The notes below the pieces were generated by a model, which worked only from the letters and a program-made list of their open reading frames with translations, was not told the DNA's origin and did not search any database. The translations under genes were made by a program, and so were the position numbers. A stretch of 64,000 nucleotides of DNA. Origin: Candidatus Gastranaerophilales bacterium (lineage in GTDB: Bacteria > Cyanobacteriota > Vampirovibrionia > Gastranaerophilales > Gastranaerophilaceae). Shown here in pieces: positions 36,689 to 46,091 of this stretch. The DNA lies in the NCBI GenBank assembly GCA_944327255.1, contig CALVHA010000007.1, forward strand, positions 22,379-86,378, in the 5' to 3' direction. The stretch's first letter is position 1. The number at the start of each line of letters is the position of its first letter.

Positions 36689-38229
36689 TGATAAAAAAAA
36701 TTCGGACATTTTTGAAAGAGAACAATCTTGATGCATTACTGATTAACTCCACCAATGAATTTTTGGTGGAGTACAATCGTTTGGAAGAAAATTCAAGATA
36801 TATTTTAACTGGATTTTCAGGTTCAACTGGAGATGCGGTAGTAACTGAAGATAAGATTTATCTTTTTGTAGACGGAAGATACCACATTCAGGCTGATAAC
36901 GAAGTTAATCATGCCCTTGTAGATGTTGTAAAGCTCCAAACAGGCGAAACAATGCTCTCAGAGATGAGGAAACTTTTCCAAGAAAAATCCGTTCTCGGCA
37001 TGATTGCCTCAAAAAATTCTCAAAAAAGAATTGAGGATTTCAAAAAATATTTCAACATAAAACTTATTGATTATGACCCAGTGGAAAAGCCTTTCGATGA
37101 ACCTGAAGAAAATATTGTCGGAGCCCTGCATACTGGGAAAAGCAGTGAAGAAAAGTTTAAATTTATCCGCTCAAAAATCAAACAAAATGATGCGGTCTTG
37201 GTAACCAATCTAGAGGAAGTTTCATATCTTTTTAATTTGAGAGATTTTACGACTCCCTATTCCAGTAAGATAATGAAAAGAGCTCTTATTACGATGGATA
37301 GTGCTAGACTGTTTTCGAGAAATGAATTTGAAGAGTATAAATCTGCTATTTCAAAAATAGATGGAAAAATTTATATTGATAAACAAACAATAAACGGACG
37401 AGATTTTCAGCTTGTAGGAAATAAATCTGCATTCTTTGACAAATCCCCTATTACATGGATGAAAGCCATTAAAACAGATGAAGAAATTAATCACTACATT
37501 GAATCATTCAAAAAAACAGACATGGCACTTCGTGCAATAAGAGATTTTATTGAAAATAACGATAATATTTCTGAATGGGACATTGCAAAACAATTAGAAA
37601 AAGAATTTATACATTTTGGCGCAAAGGGACTAAGCTTTAAATCAATTGTCGCAAAAGATAAAAATTCTGCTCTGGCTCACTATTCGAAATGTTCTAAAGA
37701 TGAAATACTGCAAGAAGGAAGTCTTGTTCTGATAGACTGCGGAGCATATTATGACGGAGGGCTAGCAACTGATATAACAAGAGTTTTTGTTAAAGGGAAA
37801 CCTACAGAACTCCAGCGTAGAGTTTATACAACTGTCTTGAAGGTTTTCTTAAATTCTCTTAATTCTGCTCCTACAAGCGGATTTGATATTGATGCTAAAG
37901 CAAGAATAATTTTTGATAAAAATAAAATCGACGGTTTTGTTTTTAATCACGGCTTAGGACACGGGATCGGGGTGAGCGTTCATGAATACCCACCAAATTT
38001 GAGCTGTAATGAACTTGCAAAGATCCCTATAGAAGAAAACATGTGTTTTACAATCGAACCTGGACTTTATAATAAAGATTTCTTTGGAATAAGACTAGAA
38101 AACTCCTGTTACTGTAAACATGGAAAGATTCATTCTTTCGTTCACATGAATTATGAAAAAAAACTGATAAACTACGACCTGCTGAATACGCAGGAAAAAC
38201 AATGGCTTAATGATTTTGAGGTGATTTAA
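36688..38229 (+). CDS. Xaa-Pro aminopeptidase, M24 family
   Basis: The 513-residue protein has a creatinase-like N-terminal domain and a second related domain, then the M24 metallopeptidase domain. Metal ligands are Asp (LIDCGAYYDGGLATDITR), His (HGLGHGIGV) and Glu in the FTIEPGLY strand. It removes N-terminal residues preceding proline. The ATG at 36688, part of TAATG with the parvulin stop, is preferred to an earlier in-frame TTG. The long form is common for aminopeptidase P in bacteria and eukaryotes. It is translationally coupled to the next gene. Confidence 0.94.
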   Translation: MIKKIRTFLKENNLDALLINSTNEFLVEYNRLEENSRYILTGFSGSTGDAVVTEDKIYLFVDGRYHIQADNEVNHALVDVVKLQTGETMLSEMRKLFQEKSVLGMIASKNSQKRIEDFKKYFNIKLIDYDPVEKPFDEPEENIVGALHTGKSSEEKFKFIRSKIKQNDAVLVTNLEEVSYLFNLRDFTTPYSSKIMKRALITMDSARLFSRNEFEEYKSAISKIDGKIYIDKQTINGRDFQLVGNKSAFFDKSPITWMKAIKTDEEINHYIESFKKTDMALRAIRDFIENNDNISEWDIAKQLEKEFIHFGAKGLSFKSIVAKDKNSALAHYSKCSKDEILQEGSLVLIDCGAYYDGGLATDITRVFVKGKPTELQRRVYTTVLKVFLNSLNSAPTSGFDIDAKARIIFDKNKIDGFVFNHGLGHGIGVSVHEYPPNLSCNELAKIPIEENMCFTIEPGLYNKDFFGIRLENSCYCKHGKIHSFVHMNYEKKLINYDLLNTQEKQWLNDFEVI

Positions 38230-38969
38230 TGCAGGAGATTACATCGGTAAATAATCAACTCGTAAAAGAGACGGTAAAATTACAACAGAAAAAATATCGT
38301 GACAATCAAAAACAATTTCTTATAGAAGGTTTTAAACCGATTAAAGAGGCTTTTGATGCCGGAATAGAGATTAAATACGCATTTGTACATAAAGAAAAAA
38401 AAGATAAATATTCTTTTTTGGAAGATAAATTAATTCTTGCAAATGACGCTGTACTGAAAAAAATTTCAACAACAGACACTCCTCCAGAAGCAGTCGGAGT
38501 TGCAATACAGAAACACTTTAGTATCTCTGATTTGGAGGGAGCAAAAAAAGTTGTCTTACTTGAAAACATAAGAGATTTGGGGAATCTCGGCACTATATTA
38601 CGTTCTGCAGTTGCTTTCAAAGCCGATGGAGTAGTGCTTTATGGAGATTGTGCTGATTTATATAATCCTAAGTGCGTACGCTCTACTGTAGGGAATTTAT
38701 GGAAAATCCCAGTTGTATACCTGGATAAATTAGATAAAACTTTTGATAATTTTCAAAGAATTGCAACACTACCAAGATCAAATAATCTTTTGAAAAACTT
38801 TAAACCTGAAGAAAAAATTCTTTTAATGTTCGGTTCGGAAGCAGACGGGTTAAGCCAAGAACTTGTAAGTTACTCTACAGATTCAGTAAAAATAGAAATG
38901 GCAGAAACTGTTGAGTCTTTAAATCTGAGTGTATCATGCGCAGTTATCATGTATGAGCTTTTTGTATAG
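38229..38969 (+). CDS. RNA 2'-O-methyltransferase, SpoU/TrmH family
   Basis: The 246-residue protein has a SpoU-substrate-binding N-terminal part and a trefoil-knotted methyltransferase: LLENIRDLGNLGTILRSAVAF (motif 1), FGSEADGLSQEL (motif 2) and ESLNLSVSCAVIMYEL (motif 3). It methylates a ribose in rRNA or tRNA with SAM; RlmB- or TsnR-type targets are possible, and the sequence does not separate them. It starts one base inside the peptidase stop (TAATG). Confidence 0.92.
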   Translation: MQEITSVNNQLVKETVKLQQKKYRDNQKQFLIEGFKPIKEAFDAGIEIKYAFVHKEKKDKYSFLEDKLILANDAVLKKISTTDTPPEAVGVAIQKHFSISDLEGAKKVVLLENIRDLGNLGTILRSAVAFKADGVVLYGDCADLYNPKCVRSTVGNLWKIPVVYLDKLDKTFDNFQRIATLPRSNNLLKNFKPEEKILLMFGSEADGLSQELVSYSTDSVKIEMAETVESLNLSVSCAVIMYELFV

Positions 38970-39020
38970 CACCCAATTCAGCATCTTGCACTTTAAGAGA
39001 AGAATTGATAATATAAAATT

Positions 39021-39935
39021 ATGGCAAATTTGGAACAAATTACAGAATTGCAGGAAATCCTAAAACAGGATCCAGACAATTATCAGGCAAGAAGAGAGCT
39101 TGCTCTAGTTTTGCTTGATAACGGATTTGCAAAAGAGGCGTCTCAGAATTTACTGTTTCTAAGAAAAAAGTTTCCGAATGACTTTAATATTTACTACAAT
39201 CTAGGAATTGCATATGAAAAAATGAAAATGTACCCTGAAGCCCGAAATGCTTATGAAACAGCAATTAAAATATCTCCGGAAGAACTGGATGCTGTTTATA
39301 ATCTCGGACTTGTTTATACAGAATTACAAATGTATGACAGTGCTATTACCTGCTTTGAAAGAGTTTTGAATAAAGAACAAAACGATTCAAATTCATACTT
39401 CAACCTCGGAATCTGCTATCTTAAAAAAAATGATAAGATAAATGCACTAATGAATTTTCAAAACACAATAGATCTAAATGATGAAGATATCTATGCTCAT
39501 TTTTATATAGGAAATATTCTACGAGATATGGGAGATTTAGACGGGGCAAAAGACGAATTTAACAGAGTTATTGAAATTTCCCCAGATTACAGCTGGGCAT
39601 ATTATAATCTTGCGTCCATAGCTTTTGAAGAGGAAGATTTTGAACAGGCAGCTCTTAATCTTGATAAAACAGTAGCCCTTAATCCTAAAGATGAAATTGC
39701 CTATATAAATTATGCCAAAATGCTTGTAAAATTCTCACTGTTTGATGATGCAAAAAATATTATGAATCAAGCTCTTGAAAACTGTAATGATACTGGAGAT
39801 ATATACTATTATATGGCACAAATTGCAAAGCACGCAGGAAACATGCCAGAATATAGAGAAAACCTTAATAATGCACTTCAAAACAGAGAGACGTTAAGCG
39901 TGAATATTAATCGAATTATGAGTGAATTAGAATAA
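39021..39935 (+). CDS. Tetratricopeptide-repeat protein
   Basis: The 304-residue protein consists of about seven to eight TPR units, for example NDFNIYYNLGIAYEKMKMYPE and SYFNLGICYLKKNDKINALMN. It has no signal peptide or membrane helix. TPR arrays serve as protein-interaction scaffolds. The partner is unknown. It lies 51 bases after the methyltransferase and may be transcribed from its own promoter. The downstream coiled-coil gene is convergent. Confidence 0.88.
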   Translation: MANLEQITELQEILKQDPDNYQARRELALVLLDNGFAKEASQNLLFLRKKFPNDFNIYYNLGIAYEKMKMYPEARNAYETAIKISPEELDAVYNLGLVYTELQMYDSAITCFERVLNKEQNDSNSYFNLGICYLKKNDKINALMNFQNTIDLNDEDIYAHFYIGNILRDMGDLDGAKDEFNRVIEISPDYSWAYYNLASIAFEEEDFEQAALNLDKTVALNPKDEIAYINYAKMLVKFSLFDDAKNIMNQALENCNDTGDIYYYMAQIAKHAGNMPEYRENLNNALQNRETLSVNINRIMSELE

Positions 39936-39941
39936 AAATGT

Positions 39942-41342
39942 TTATCTGCTTTGTTCTGCTTCTTTGGCAGCCTCACGTGCAGCTTTTTCTGCCTCTTTCG
40001 CCTTTTTAGCCTCTTCTTTCAATCGTGCCTTTTCAGCCTTTGCCTCAATACGAGCCCGCTCTTTTTGTGCTTTTATTTGTCTTTGCTGATTTAATTTTTC
40101 CTGAAGTTCATTATATTTTTCAATATTTTCATTCTGACTCGTTGAACCTTCCAGTTTATCCATAAGCTTAAAATCTTCTTGTTCAAGCTTAAACTGCTCA
40201 TCAATTTCCTTAAGTTTTTGTTTTTGTTCTTCTTTTAAAGCCTTAACCTGTTCTTTATGCTCCTGTTTAACACGTTTATTTTCTGATTTAACAAATTTTT
40301 TCTCGGCTTTCTCCTGAGTTTCAGAAAGAGAATTTGCGACAACTCCAGATTTGATAACCTTAAAACCGTTTGAAGCCACTTCAACCGCACCGTTTTGAAG
40401 TGAAATTAATCTTGATTGCTCTCCTTTTGTATCAATAGTCCAAACACCCAAGAATACAGGAGCCTCTCCGGTATAAGCATAAGCAGTTGCAATAATTCTA
40501 TCAGGATTACCTCTGCTAAATCCCAGAGGATAAACATCCCACCGTTTATCGATTAAATCCAACCCCTTATATTCTCGCCAATAATAGGATATAGCAGCTC
40601 TAATTTCTACAAGATCATAAGATGTTTTTGTTGTAAAATCATAAACCTTAATATTTGTCTGCCAGATTCCATCATGTGTTCCGCCTATTTTTTCTTTCAC
40701 CAGAAGTTTTGTACCGTCTGCAGAAAAATCTATAGGTGTTAGTGTCCTGTGAGCCGTACTGTGTTTAAGCTCTTTATCTGTTGACATAATAGGTGTAGGA
40801 ATTCTATTTGCTATATTTGCTTTTAGAATTCTGTTTAGTCTACTCTCATCTTGTTTTAACGGAATAACAAAAAGATCACAGGAAACAGCTTCAGAAACTG
40901 GATAATAGTAAACCGCAGGATATACCATCATTGAAAAATCCGGAGACGTAATTCCCGGGAGATTCAGTTGTCTAGTCTTAAACAAATCTCTACTTACCGA
41001 TAAATTCGGTGACCCAGGTGGATCATTGTATCTTACAAGCTTATATGTAGGCTGTGGCACATACTGCATATCATAAGGCTTATCCACCTGTGGGATCCCA
41101 TAGTCTATTACGGCTTTATCTTTTGGCTGAGACAACTGCTCATATTCTTCAACAGTCATAAAACCCGATGGTTTTAAATCAAGAATTTTTCTGCCGTATT
41201 CTTCCTTTACCTTTTCTCTTTCAAGTCTTTTTAAATATTCAGCCTCTTCTGTTCTTCTGTCTTTTTCAAAAAGGCAGTATGCGCTGTTTGAAAATACAAC
41301 TGTAAGCAAAAATGCTAATACAAGAGCTGAAATTTTTCGCAT
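39942..41342 (-). CDS. Secreted protein with C-terminal coiled coil
   Basis: The 466-residue protein starts with a signal peptide (MRKISALVLAFLLTVVFSNSAYC, possible cleavage after AYC). The middle, about residues 40-340, contains beta-rich unassigned sequence with DFSADGTKLLV, a WD/beta-propeller-like strand. The last 130 residues are a strongly charged Lys/Glu coiled coil (KEEQKQKLKEIDEQFKLEQE and KAEKARLKEEAKKAKE). It is likely periplasmic. It lies 3 bases downstream of the response regulator, on the same strand, so it could be part of the same operon. No family is recognised. Confidence 0.7.
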   Translation of the reverse strand: MRKISALVLAFLLTVVFSNSAYCLFEKDRRTEEAEYLKRLEREKVKEEYGRKILDLKPSGFMTVEEYEQLSQPKDKAVIDYGIPQVDKPYDMQYVPQPTYKLVRYNDPPGSPNLSVSRDLFKTRQLNLPGITSPDFSMMVYPAVYYYPVSEAVSCDLFVIPLKQDESRLNRILKANIANRIPTPIMSTDKELKHSTAHRTLTPIDFSADGTKLLVKEKIGGTHDGIWQTNIKVYDFTTKTSYDLVEIRAAISYYWREYKGLDLIDKRWDVYPLGFSRGNPDRIIATAYAYTGEAPVFLGVWTIDTKGEQSRLISLQNGAVEVASNGFKVIKSGVVANSLSETQEKAEKKFVKSENKRVKQEHKEQVKALKEEQKQKLKEIDEQFKLEQEDFKLMDKLEGSTSQNENIEKYNELQEKLNQQRQIKAQKERARIEAKAEKARLKEEAKKAKEAEKAAREAAKEAEQSR

Positions 41343-41345
41343 AAA

Positions 41346-42011
41346 TTAAACAAGTCCCTCTTTCATTGCCATAGCCGTAGCTTTTGCACGGGTTCTTACA
41401 TAAAGTTTTTGCAAAATACTGTGAACGTGTGTTTTAGTAGTAGAAATAGTTATACAAAGCTTATCGGAAATCTGAGGATTTGTAAGCCCGTCAACAATCA
41501 AAGCCAAAACATCCATTTCCCTTTCAGTTAAACCATAAAGGTTTTTCCCCAGCTTATAATTAATTTCACCTCTTCTGCCTTCTTGAACATTTCCTCTTCT
41601 TATATTTGTCAGAACAACTTTTGCAATAGCAGGGTCAAGCCAACCAGTACCTTCGCTTACAGCAAGAACCGCAGATATAGTTTGATCTACCGTTGCACCT
41701 TTAGTGATATAGCCATCTGCACCGGCCTGAAACGCATCGAAAATATCATTTTCATCTTCTCTTGAAGTGTACATCAAAACTTTTATATGCGGATTTTCAT
41801 CTTTAATTCGTCTTGTCGCCTCAATTCCATCTATACTCGGAAGCCCTATATCCATAATAACTAAATCAGGCTTAAGGTTCAAAGCTTTATTAACCCCTTC
41901 TAATCCATCAACGGCCATATCTGCAATTTCTATATTTTTGTTCTTACTCAAAACAACAGATAAAGCAACCCTTGCCATATCCTGATCTTCTATAATAAGC
42001 ACTCTAACCAT
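41346..42011 (-). CDS. NarL/LuxR-family response regulator
   Basis: The 221-residue protein has a receiver domain with Asp54 (VIMDIGLPSIDG) and a C-terminal LuxR-type helix-turn-helix (GLTEREMDVLALIVDGLTNPQ near residue 160). It is a DNA-binding transcription factor. Its start overlaps the sensor kinase stop by 8 bases, so they form one kinase-regulator pair. Downstream is the coiled-coil secreted protein, a possible target or neighbour by chance. Confidence 0.93.
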   Translation of the reverse strand: MVRVLIIEDQDMARVALSVVLSKNKNIEIADMAVDGLEGVNKALNLKPDLVIMDIGLPSIDGIEATRRIKDENPHIKVLMYTSREDENDIFDAFQAGADGYITKGATVDQTISAVLAVSEGTGWLDPAIAKVVLTNIRRGNVQEGRRGEINYKLGKNLYGLTEREMDVLALIVDGLTNPQISDKLCITISTTKTHVHSILQKLYVRTRAKATAMAMKEGLV

Positions 42012-43590
42012 TTACAACCTGTCTTTCTTCTTTAACAACATTTGTAAGCAAAAACGTAAATTCACTTCCCTTATTTAATTTGCTGTTCAGCCATATTTTC
42101 CCGCCATGAGCTTCAATAATCTGCCTTGACAAGTAAAGCCCCAGACCTGTTCCGGTAGAGCGTTTTCTACTCGTCCCTTGAGAAAATCTATTAAATAGGT
42201 TTGGAATATCCTCTTGAGGAATACCGTTACCGTTATCAACAACAGAGAAAATAAAATCTCCGGACTGAACGTTTGCAATAACCTCTATTTCACCGCCTTT
42301 ATTGGTATAATTAACCGCATTCCCGCAAAGATTAATCATTACACGTTTTAACTCTGATTTATCCGCATTAATTTCAAGTTTATCATCTGCGTTGCAGTTA
42401 AGTGTAAAGGTTATATCTTTTTTGTCAGCAAGCGGTTTTAACTCATCATAACATTGTGTCACCAAATCTTTGACAGAAAAATTTGTTTTACACAATGTAA
42501 GCTTTCCGCTTTCAAACCTGTAAACTTCCAGTAATGCATTAACAAGCCCTAGCAGATCTTCATTACTTTGGAGCATTGTTGATAATAAAACGCTCTGTTT
42601 TTCCTCAACAGGCCCCAAAGAGCCATCAAGGAAGAATTTAAGCGTTTGGATTGCAGCAAGCAAAGGGGTACGCAAATCATGAGTCAGAGTCGCAATAAAG
42701 TCATCTCTTAATCTCTCTGTTTCTTTTTGTTTGCTTACATCTCGAATTACACCTACATATTTACAGTTTTCATCTTCACTGTTAATGGTAGCAAAGTTTA
42801 TTTCAACAGGAATTTCTTCTCCGCTAAGGGTATTTCTTATAACACAATCCTTAACAAGAATATCGTTTCTGTCTTTATCAAGTCCAAAAATGCAACCAGA
42901 TTTATTATCAAAAGCAAGATTAGCATTTCTTGAGGTAATATATGCTATTTCCTGAAATTTTTTATTAATAAGAGCCGTTTCACTGAGACCAGTAATATTT
43001 TCGCATGCAGGATTAGCCTGTTCAATATTTCCTTTTTTATCAATGATTATAATACCATCTGCACAGTAATTAATAATTCCAGATAATTTGCCGTTAGCAA
43101 TCATCAAATCTTTTGTTCTTTCTGCAACCAGTTTTTCCAAATCATTAGAATAAATCTCAAGCTGTTTTTTAGCTTCTTCTAGTTCATCTATTTTATCTCT
43201 TAAATCAGAAAGAAGATGACTTCTCTCTATACCATTTCTTATATTCATAAGAAGGTCGTCATTATCCCATGGTTTTTCGATATATTTGTATAACCCGATT
43301 TCATTAATTGCTCTTATTGCATTTTCTTTATCCGCATACCCTGTTAGCAAAATCATACTTACTTCAGGATAAACTTCTTTTGCCTTAGTCAGAAATTCTA
43401 ACCCGTTCATTTCAGGCATGAGGAAGTCTGAAACAATAATATCAGGGGCACTTTTTTTCAAAAACTCCAGAGCTTCAACCGGGGTATTAAAACAATTCAC
43501 ATTTGTATATCCCTCAACTTTAAGCAGAGTCTTAAAGGCTGAGGTAACCATTTTTTCATCATCAACTAAAATAATTTGCGCATTTTTCAT
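42004..43590 (-). CDS. Response-regulator/PAS/histidine-kinase hybrid
   Basis: The 528-residue protein begins with a receiver domain (Asp55 in VSDFLMPEMNG), then a coiled coil (about residues 130-165), a PAS domain (INYCADGIIIIDKKGNIEQA, about 165-290), HisKA with phospho-acceptor His in LTHDLRTPLLAAIQ and HATPase (NLCGNAVNYTNKGG, NGNGIPQEDIPNLF, TGTGLGLYLSRQII). It has no membrane segments, so it senses an internal or upstream signal. The N-terminal receiver makes it a relay element. It overlaps the NarL-type regulator by 8 bases. Confidence 0.93.
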   Translation of the reverse strand: MKNAQIILVDDEKMVTSAFKTLLKVEGYTNVNCFNTPVEALEFLKKSAPDIIVSDFLMPEMNGLEFLTKAKEVYPEVSMILLTGYADKENAIRAINEIGLYKYIEKPWDNDDLLMNIRNGIERSHLLSDLRDKIDELEEAKKQLEIYSNDLEKLVAERTKDLMIANGKLSGIINYCADGIIIIDKKGNIEQANPACENITGLSETALINKKFQEIAYITSRNANLAFDNKSGCIFGLDKDRNDILVKDCVIRNTLSGEEIPVEINFATINSEDENCKYVGVIRDVSKQKETERLRDDFIATLTHDLRTPLLAAIQTLKFFLDGSLGPVEEKQSVLLSTMLQSNEDLLGLVNALLEVYRFESGKLTLCKTNFSVKDLVTQCYDELKPLADKKDITFTLNCNADDKLEINADKSELKRVMINLCGNAVNYTNKGGEIEVIANVQSGDFIFSVVDNGNGIPQEDIPNLFNRFSQGTSRKRSTGTGLGLYLSRQIIEAHGGKIWLNSKLNKGSEFTFLLTNVVKEERQVVNG

Positions 43591-43653
43591 AATACTATAA
43601 TCATACGATATTTTTAGTCTTCAGACAAATTCGTTACAAAGTTGAAATATTTA

Positions 43654-44544
43654 TTAATTGTTATTAAAAACTTTTTCTTCAAGAGAGATAGCGGTCTTAG
43701 TTTTTGCAAGTCCGGCCTGTGAACTTTCTTTAAGCATAGGCGACATTAATTTTCCGGTTTGTTCCATCGCATCAATAACTTCATCTAATGGAATTTTCGA
43801 CTCAATTCCGGCCAAAGCCATTTCAGAAGCAGTCACAGCATGAATTGCAAGGAAAGGATTTCTCTTAACACATGGGATTTCAACAAGTCCACATACAGGA
43901 TCACACGAAAGCCCAAGAAGATTTTTCATTGCAAGCGCAACTGCATTTAAAATCTGTTTAACGCTTCCACCTCTCATCTGGGTTAATGCCGCAGCACTCA
44001 TTGCTGAAGCAACACCACATTCTGCCTGACACCCGGCAACCGCACCGGCAAGCTGAACCTTATTTGATATAATTCGTCCGACTTCACCCGCAGTGATGAG
44101 AGCATCTATCTGCTCTTTTTCCGGGATTCCCAAACTCTCACTTACAGCAACAAGAACAGATGGAACAATAGCACAAGACCCCGCAGTCGGACAGGCAACA
44201 ATTTTTCCCATTCTCAAATTTTCTTCTGAAGTGGCAAGCGCATAAGTGAGAATTTTTTCATATAATTTCCCGAAAATTGCATGTTTTATATCAAAACTTT
44301 TCTGTAATCGTATACAATCATCCCCACACATCCCGCTTACCGACATCTCATCAGACTTAAGACCATTTTGAATTGCCTCTTTCATTGCATCAAGGCTTTG
44401 CTTTACTGCAATTCTGATTTCAGGAATCTTAAGTTCTGCAAGTTCTGCTTCTCGCTCTTGAGAAATTTCATATATAGTCTTTTCATATTTTTCACAAACA
44501 CTATACAGCTCTTCAAATGTATTTATATTCAAATTCTTTTCCAT
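43654..44544 (-). CDS. sdaAA: L-serine ammonia-lyase, iron-sulfur-dependent, alpha subunit
   Basis: The 296-residue protein has Cys residues for a [4Fe-4S] cluster (CPTAGSCAIVPSVLV, CQAECGVASAMSA, LSCDPVCGLVEIPC) as in SdaAA. It deaminates serine to pyruvate. It is separated by 3 bases from the beta subunit gene, giving a complete two-subunit enzyme. The N-terminus is the usual regulatory alpha-type segment (SVCEKYEKTIYEIS). Confidence 0.95.
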   Translation of the reverse strand: MEKNLNINTFEELYSVCEKYEKTIYEISQEREAELAELKIPEIRIAVKQSLDAMKEAIQNGLKSDEMSVSGMCGDDCIRLQKSFDIKHAIFGKLYEKILTYALATSEENLRMGKIVACPTAGSCAIVPSVLVAVSESLGIPEKEQIDALITAGEVGRIISNKVQLAGAVAGCQAECGVASAMSAAALTQMRGGSVKQILNAVALAMKNLLGLSCDPVCGLVEIPCVKRNPFLAIHAVTASEMALAGIESKIPLDEVIDAMEQTGKLMSPMLKESSQAGLAKTKTAISLEEKVFNNN

Positions 44545-44547
44545 AAC

Positions 44548-45207
44548 TTAACTCCCAAGCTTTTTAATATATCTTACAATATAAATACTCGGTAAATCCT
44601 TAATACTATTAATAACATCCTCTTCAAGTTCGCCATCTAATGCAATACACATGGAAGCATCCTCTCCTTTTGCATATCTGTCACAGTATAAAGATGCAAT
44701 ATTCACAGATATTTTTGAAGTAACGTTTGAAATCATTCCGGGGATATCTTTATACACAATAAGCAAAGTATTATATTTGCCATTAATATTAACGGTAAAA
44801 TCATCGATCTTATTAATAACAACTTCTCCAGCACCTATAGAATCCCCCGAAATAGTTATACCAGGAACTCCTTTAATAATTATATCAACAGCATTCGGAT
44901 GTCGATTGAAGTCTTCTACAAATTCAAACCTGTATTCAAATTCTTTTGAGATATCAAGATCAAAGATATTTCTAATCCTTACATCATCAACCGAAAGACC
45001 AAGAAACCCGGCAAGAAGTCCCTTATCCGTTCCGTGTCCTTTTCCTGTTTTTGCATAAGAATTATACAATCTAAATGTTACAGAATTTGGAATGCCGTTA
45101 TACATATTTTTTGCAAGAAGCCCCAACCTTACGGCACCTGCCGTATGTGAACTCGAAGGTCCGACCATTATCGGGGAAATTATATCCATGATTGATGACT
45201 GACGCAT
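44548..45207 (-). CDS. sdaAB: L-serine ammonia-lyase, iron-sulfur-dependent, beta subunit
   Basis: The 219-residue protein has the beta-chain fold with IISPIMVGPSSSHTAGAVRLG at the N-terminus (the anion-binding SSSHT) and a C-terminal ACT-type region (LLIVYKDIPGMISNVTSKIS). It works with the alpha subunit at 43654. A promoter with a TATAAT lies 35 bases upstream (45242-45269). It is the first gene of the pair. Confidence 0.95.
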   Translation of the reverse strand: MRQSSIMDIISPIMVGPSSSHTAGAVRLGLLAKNMYNGIPNSVTFRLYNSYAKTGKGHGTDKGLLAGFLGLSVDDVRIRNIFDLDISKEFEYRFEFVEDFNRHPNAVDIIIKGVPGITISGDSIGAGEVVINKIDDFTVNINGKYNTLLIVYKDIPGMISNVTSKISVNIASLYCDRYAKGEDASMCIALDGELEEDVINSIKDLPSIYIVRYIKKLGS

Positions 45208-45241
45208 TTATTTATCCTTTTAATATAAGTTCTGTATCCAC

Positions 45242-45269
45242 ATTATATCACTTAATCCCGCTAAGTTAA
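45242..45269 (-). promoter_or_regulatory. Candidate promoter of sdaAB-sdaAA
   Basis: Read on the minus strand: TTAACT (45264-45269), 16 bases, TATAAT (45242-45247). Confidence 0.5.
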
Positions 45270-45379
45270 CTAATGTAAAATTTTTGTAAAGAAATGACAA
45301 TTTTTGCCAATTATGTGGTTTATTATATATGTGTAGTTTTTTAATTATGGTGTATGTGTAAAAAATTTAAAGGAGAATT

Positions 45380-45529
45380 ATGTTTAGTCCTGAATTCATG
45401 CGTTTCTTAATAAATTATCAAAAATCAGAATTTGCCCCGGAATCAACAAAGAAAGAAATTTACTTTAAAGAACCGAAAAGAGGGCGTAAACAGCTTGCGG
45501 AAGTTATATTAACAGTCGTTAGCAAATAA
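45380..45529 (+). CDS. Micro-protein of 49 residues, unknown
   Basis: A short frame starts at ATG 45380 with AAAGGAG 5 bases before it and ends at TAA 45529. The protein reads MFSPEFMRFLINYQKSEFAP and ends in a basic KRGRKQLAEVILTVVSK. No family is recognised. A possible promoter is TTGCCA (45304-45309), 16 bases, TATATG (45326-45331). It lies 57 bases upstream of two tRNA-Arg genes, which have their own promoter. The strong ribosome site makes it a likely real gene. Confidence 0.6.
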   Translation: MFSPEFMRFLINYQKSEFAPESTKKEIYFKEPKRGRKQLAEVILTVVSK

Positions 45530-45544
45530 ATTAAAAAATTTTAA

Positions 45545-45573
45545 TTGAAAAAAAAGACGGGTTATAGTACAAT
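45545..45573 (+). promoter_or_regulatory. Promoter of the tRNA-Arg pair
   Basis: TTGAAA (45545-45550), 17 bases, TACAAT (45568-45573). The tRNA starts 14 bases downstream. Confidence 0.55.
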
Positions 45574-45586
45574 AACCTTGTTATTT

Positions 45587-45660
45587 GTGCTTGTAGCTCA
45601 GTCGAATAGAGCGTCGGTCTCCGAAGCCGAAGGTCACGGGTTTGACTCCCGTCAAGCGCA
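45587..45660 (+). tRNA. tRNA-Arg (anticodon CCG)
   Basis: Acceptor GTGCTTG pairs with CAAGCGC (one T-G pair). The anticodon loop CTCCGAA carries CCG, reading CGG. The D-arm and the T-arm (ACGGG, loop TTTGACT, CCCGT) are regular. No CCA is encoded; A45660 is the discriminator base. Confidence 0.93.
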
Positions 45661-45690
45661 GATTTTATATAAAAAGAATATGTGCTGAAT

Positions 45691-45767
45691 GGCTTCGTAG
45701 CTCAGTAGGATAGAGCAACAGTTTCCTAAACTGGAGATCGAGGGTTCGACTCCCTCCGGGGCCACCA
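45691..45767 (+). tRNA. tRNA-Arg (anticodon CCT)
   Basis: Acceptor GGCTTCG pairs with CGGGGCC with two T-G pairs. The anticodon loop TTCCTAA carries CCT, reading AGG. The T-arm is GAGGG, TTCGACT, CCCTC. CCA is encoded at the 3' end (45765-45767), unlike the neighbour tRNA. The closing pair of the anticodon stem (A-G) is mismatched. Confidence 0.93.
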
Positions 45768-46091
45768 TACTTTTAATTTTTCAATTATTTTACCTCAAAA
45801 TGGAACTGGACTTATTACACTTTAATATCCAGTTTGTTTAGAAATAAAATATACTCATATCTTTCTTGAGATATTATCAAGAATAAAAATAACTTATCCT
45901 GCAAGGATAATGCAATAAAAATAGATTAGACTAAAATTTAATCAGATTTATTTGGAAATGCAAAAGGAAGTCTTGAACTTGTAAAAACTATCAGAGTTTA
46001 CAAAAGATGTAAGTCGCTCAAATTGTTGGAACTCTCTTTTTTCTAATAATTTAAGAACCAATATATCTGGCACATCTATTTGCTAAATAAA
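45768..46091. other. Gene-free stretch after the tRNA-Arg pair
   Basis: No supported gene. Three short inverted repeats are visible: AACTGGA/TCCAGTT near 45800-45838, TCTTGA/TCAAGA near 45862-45880, and TTATCC/GGATAA near 45893-45909. The first could act as a terminator for the tRNA transcript. Near 45948-46045 both strands hold short coding-like frames (plus strand SDLFGNAKGSLELVKTIRVY), which may be the residue of a decayed gene. Confidence 0.5.
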
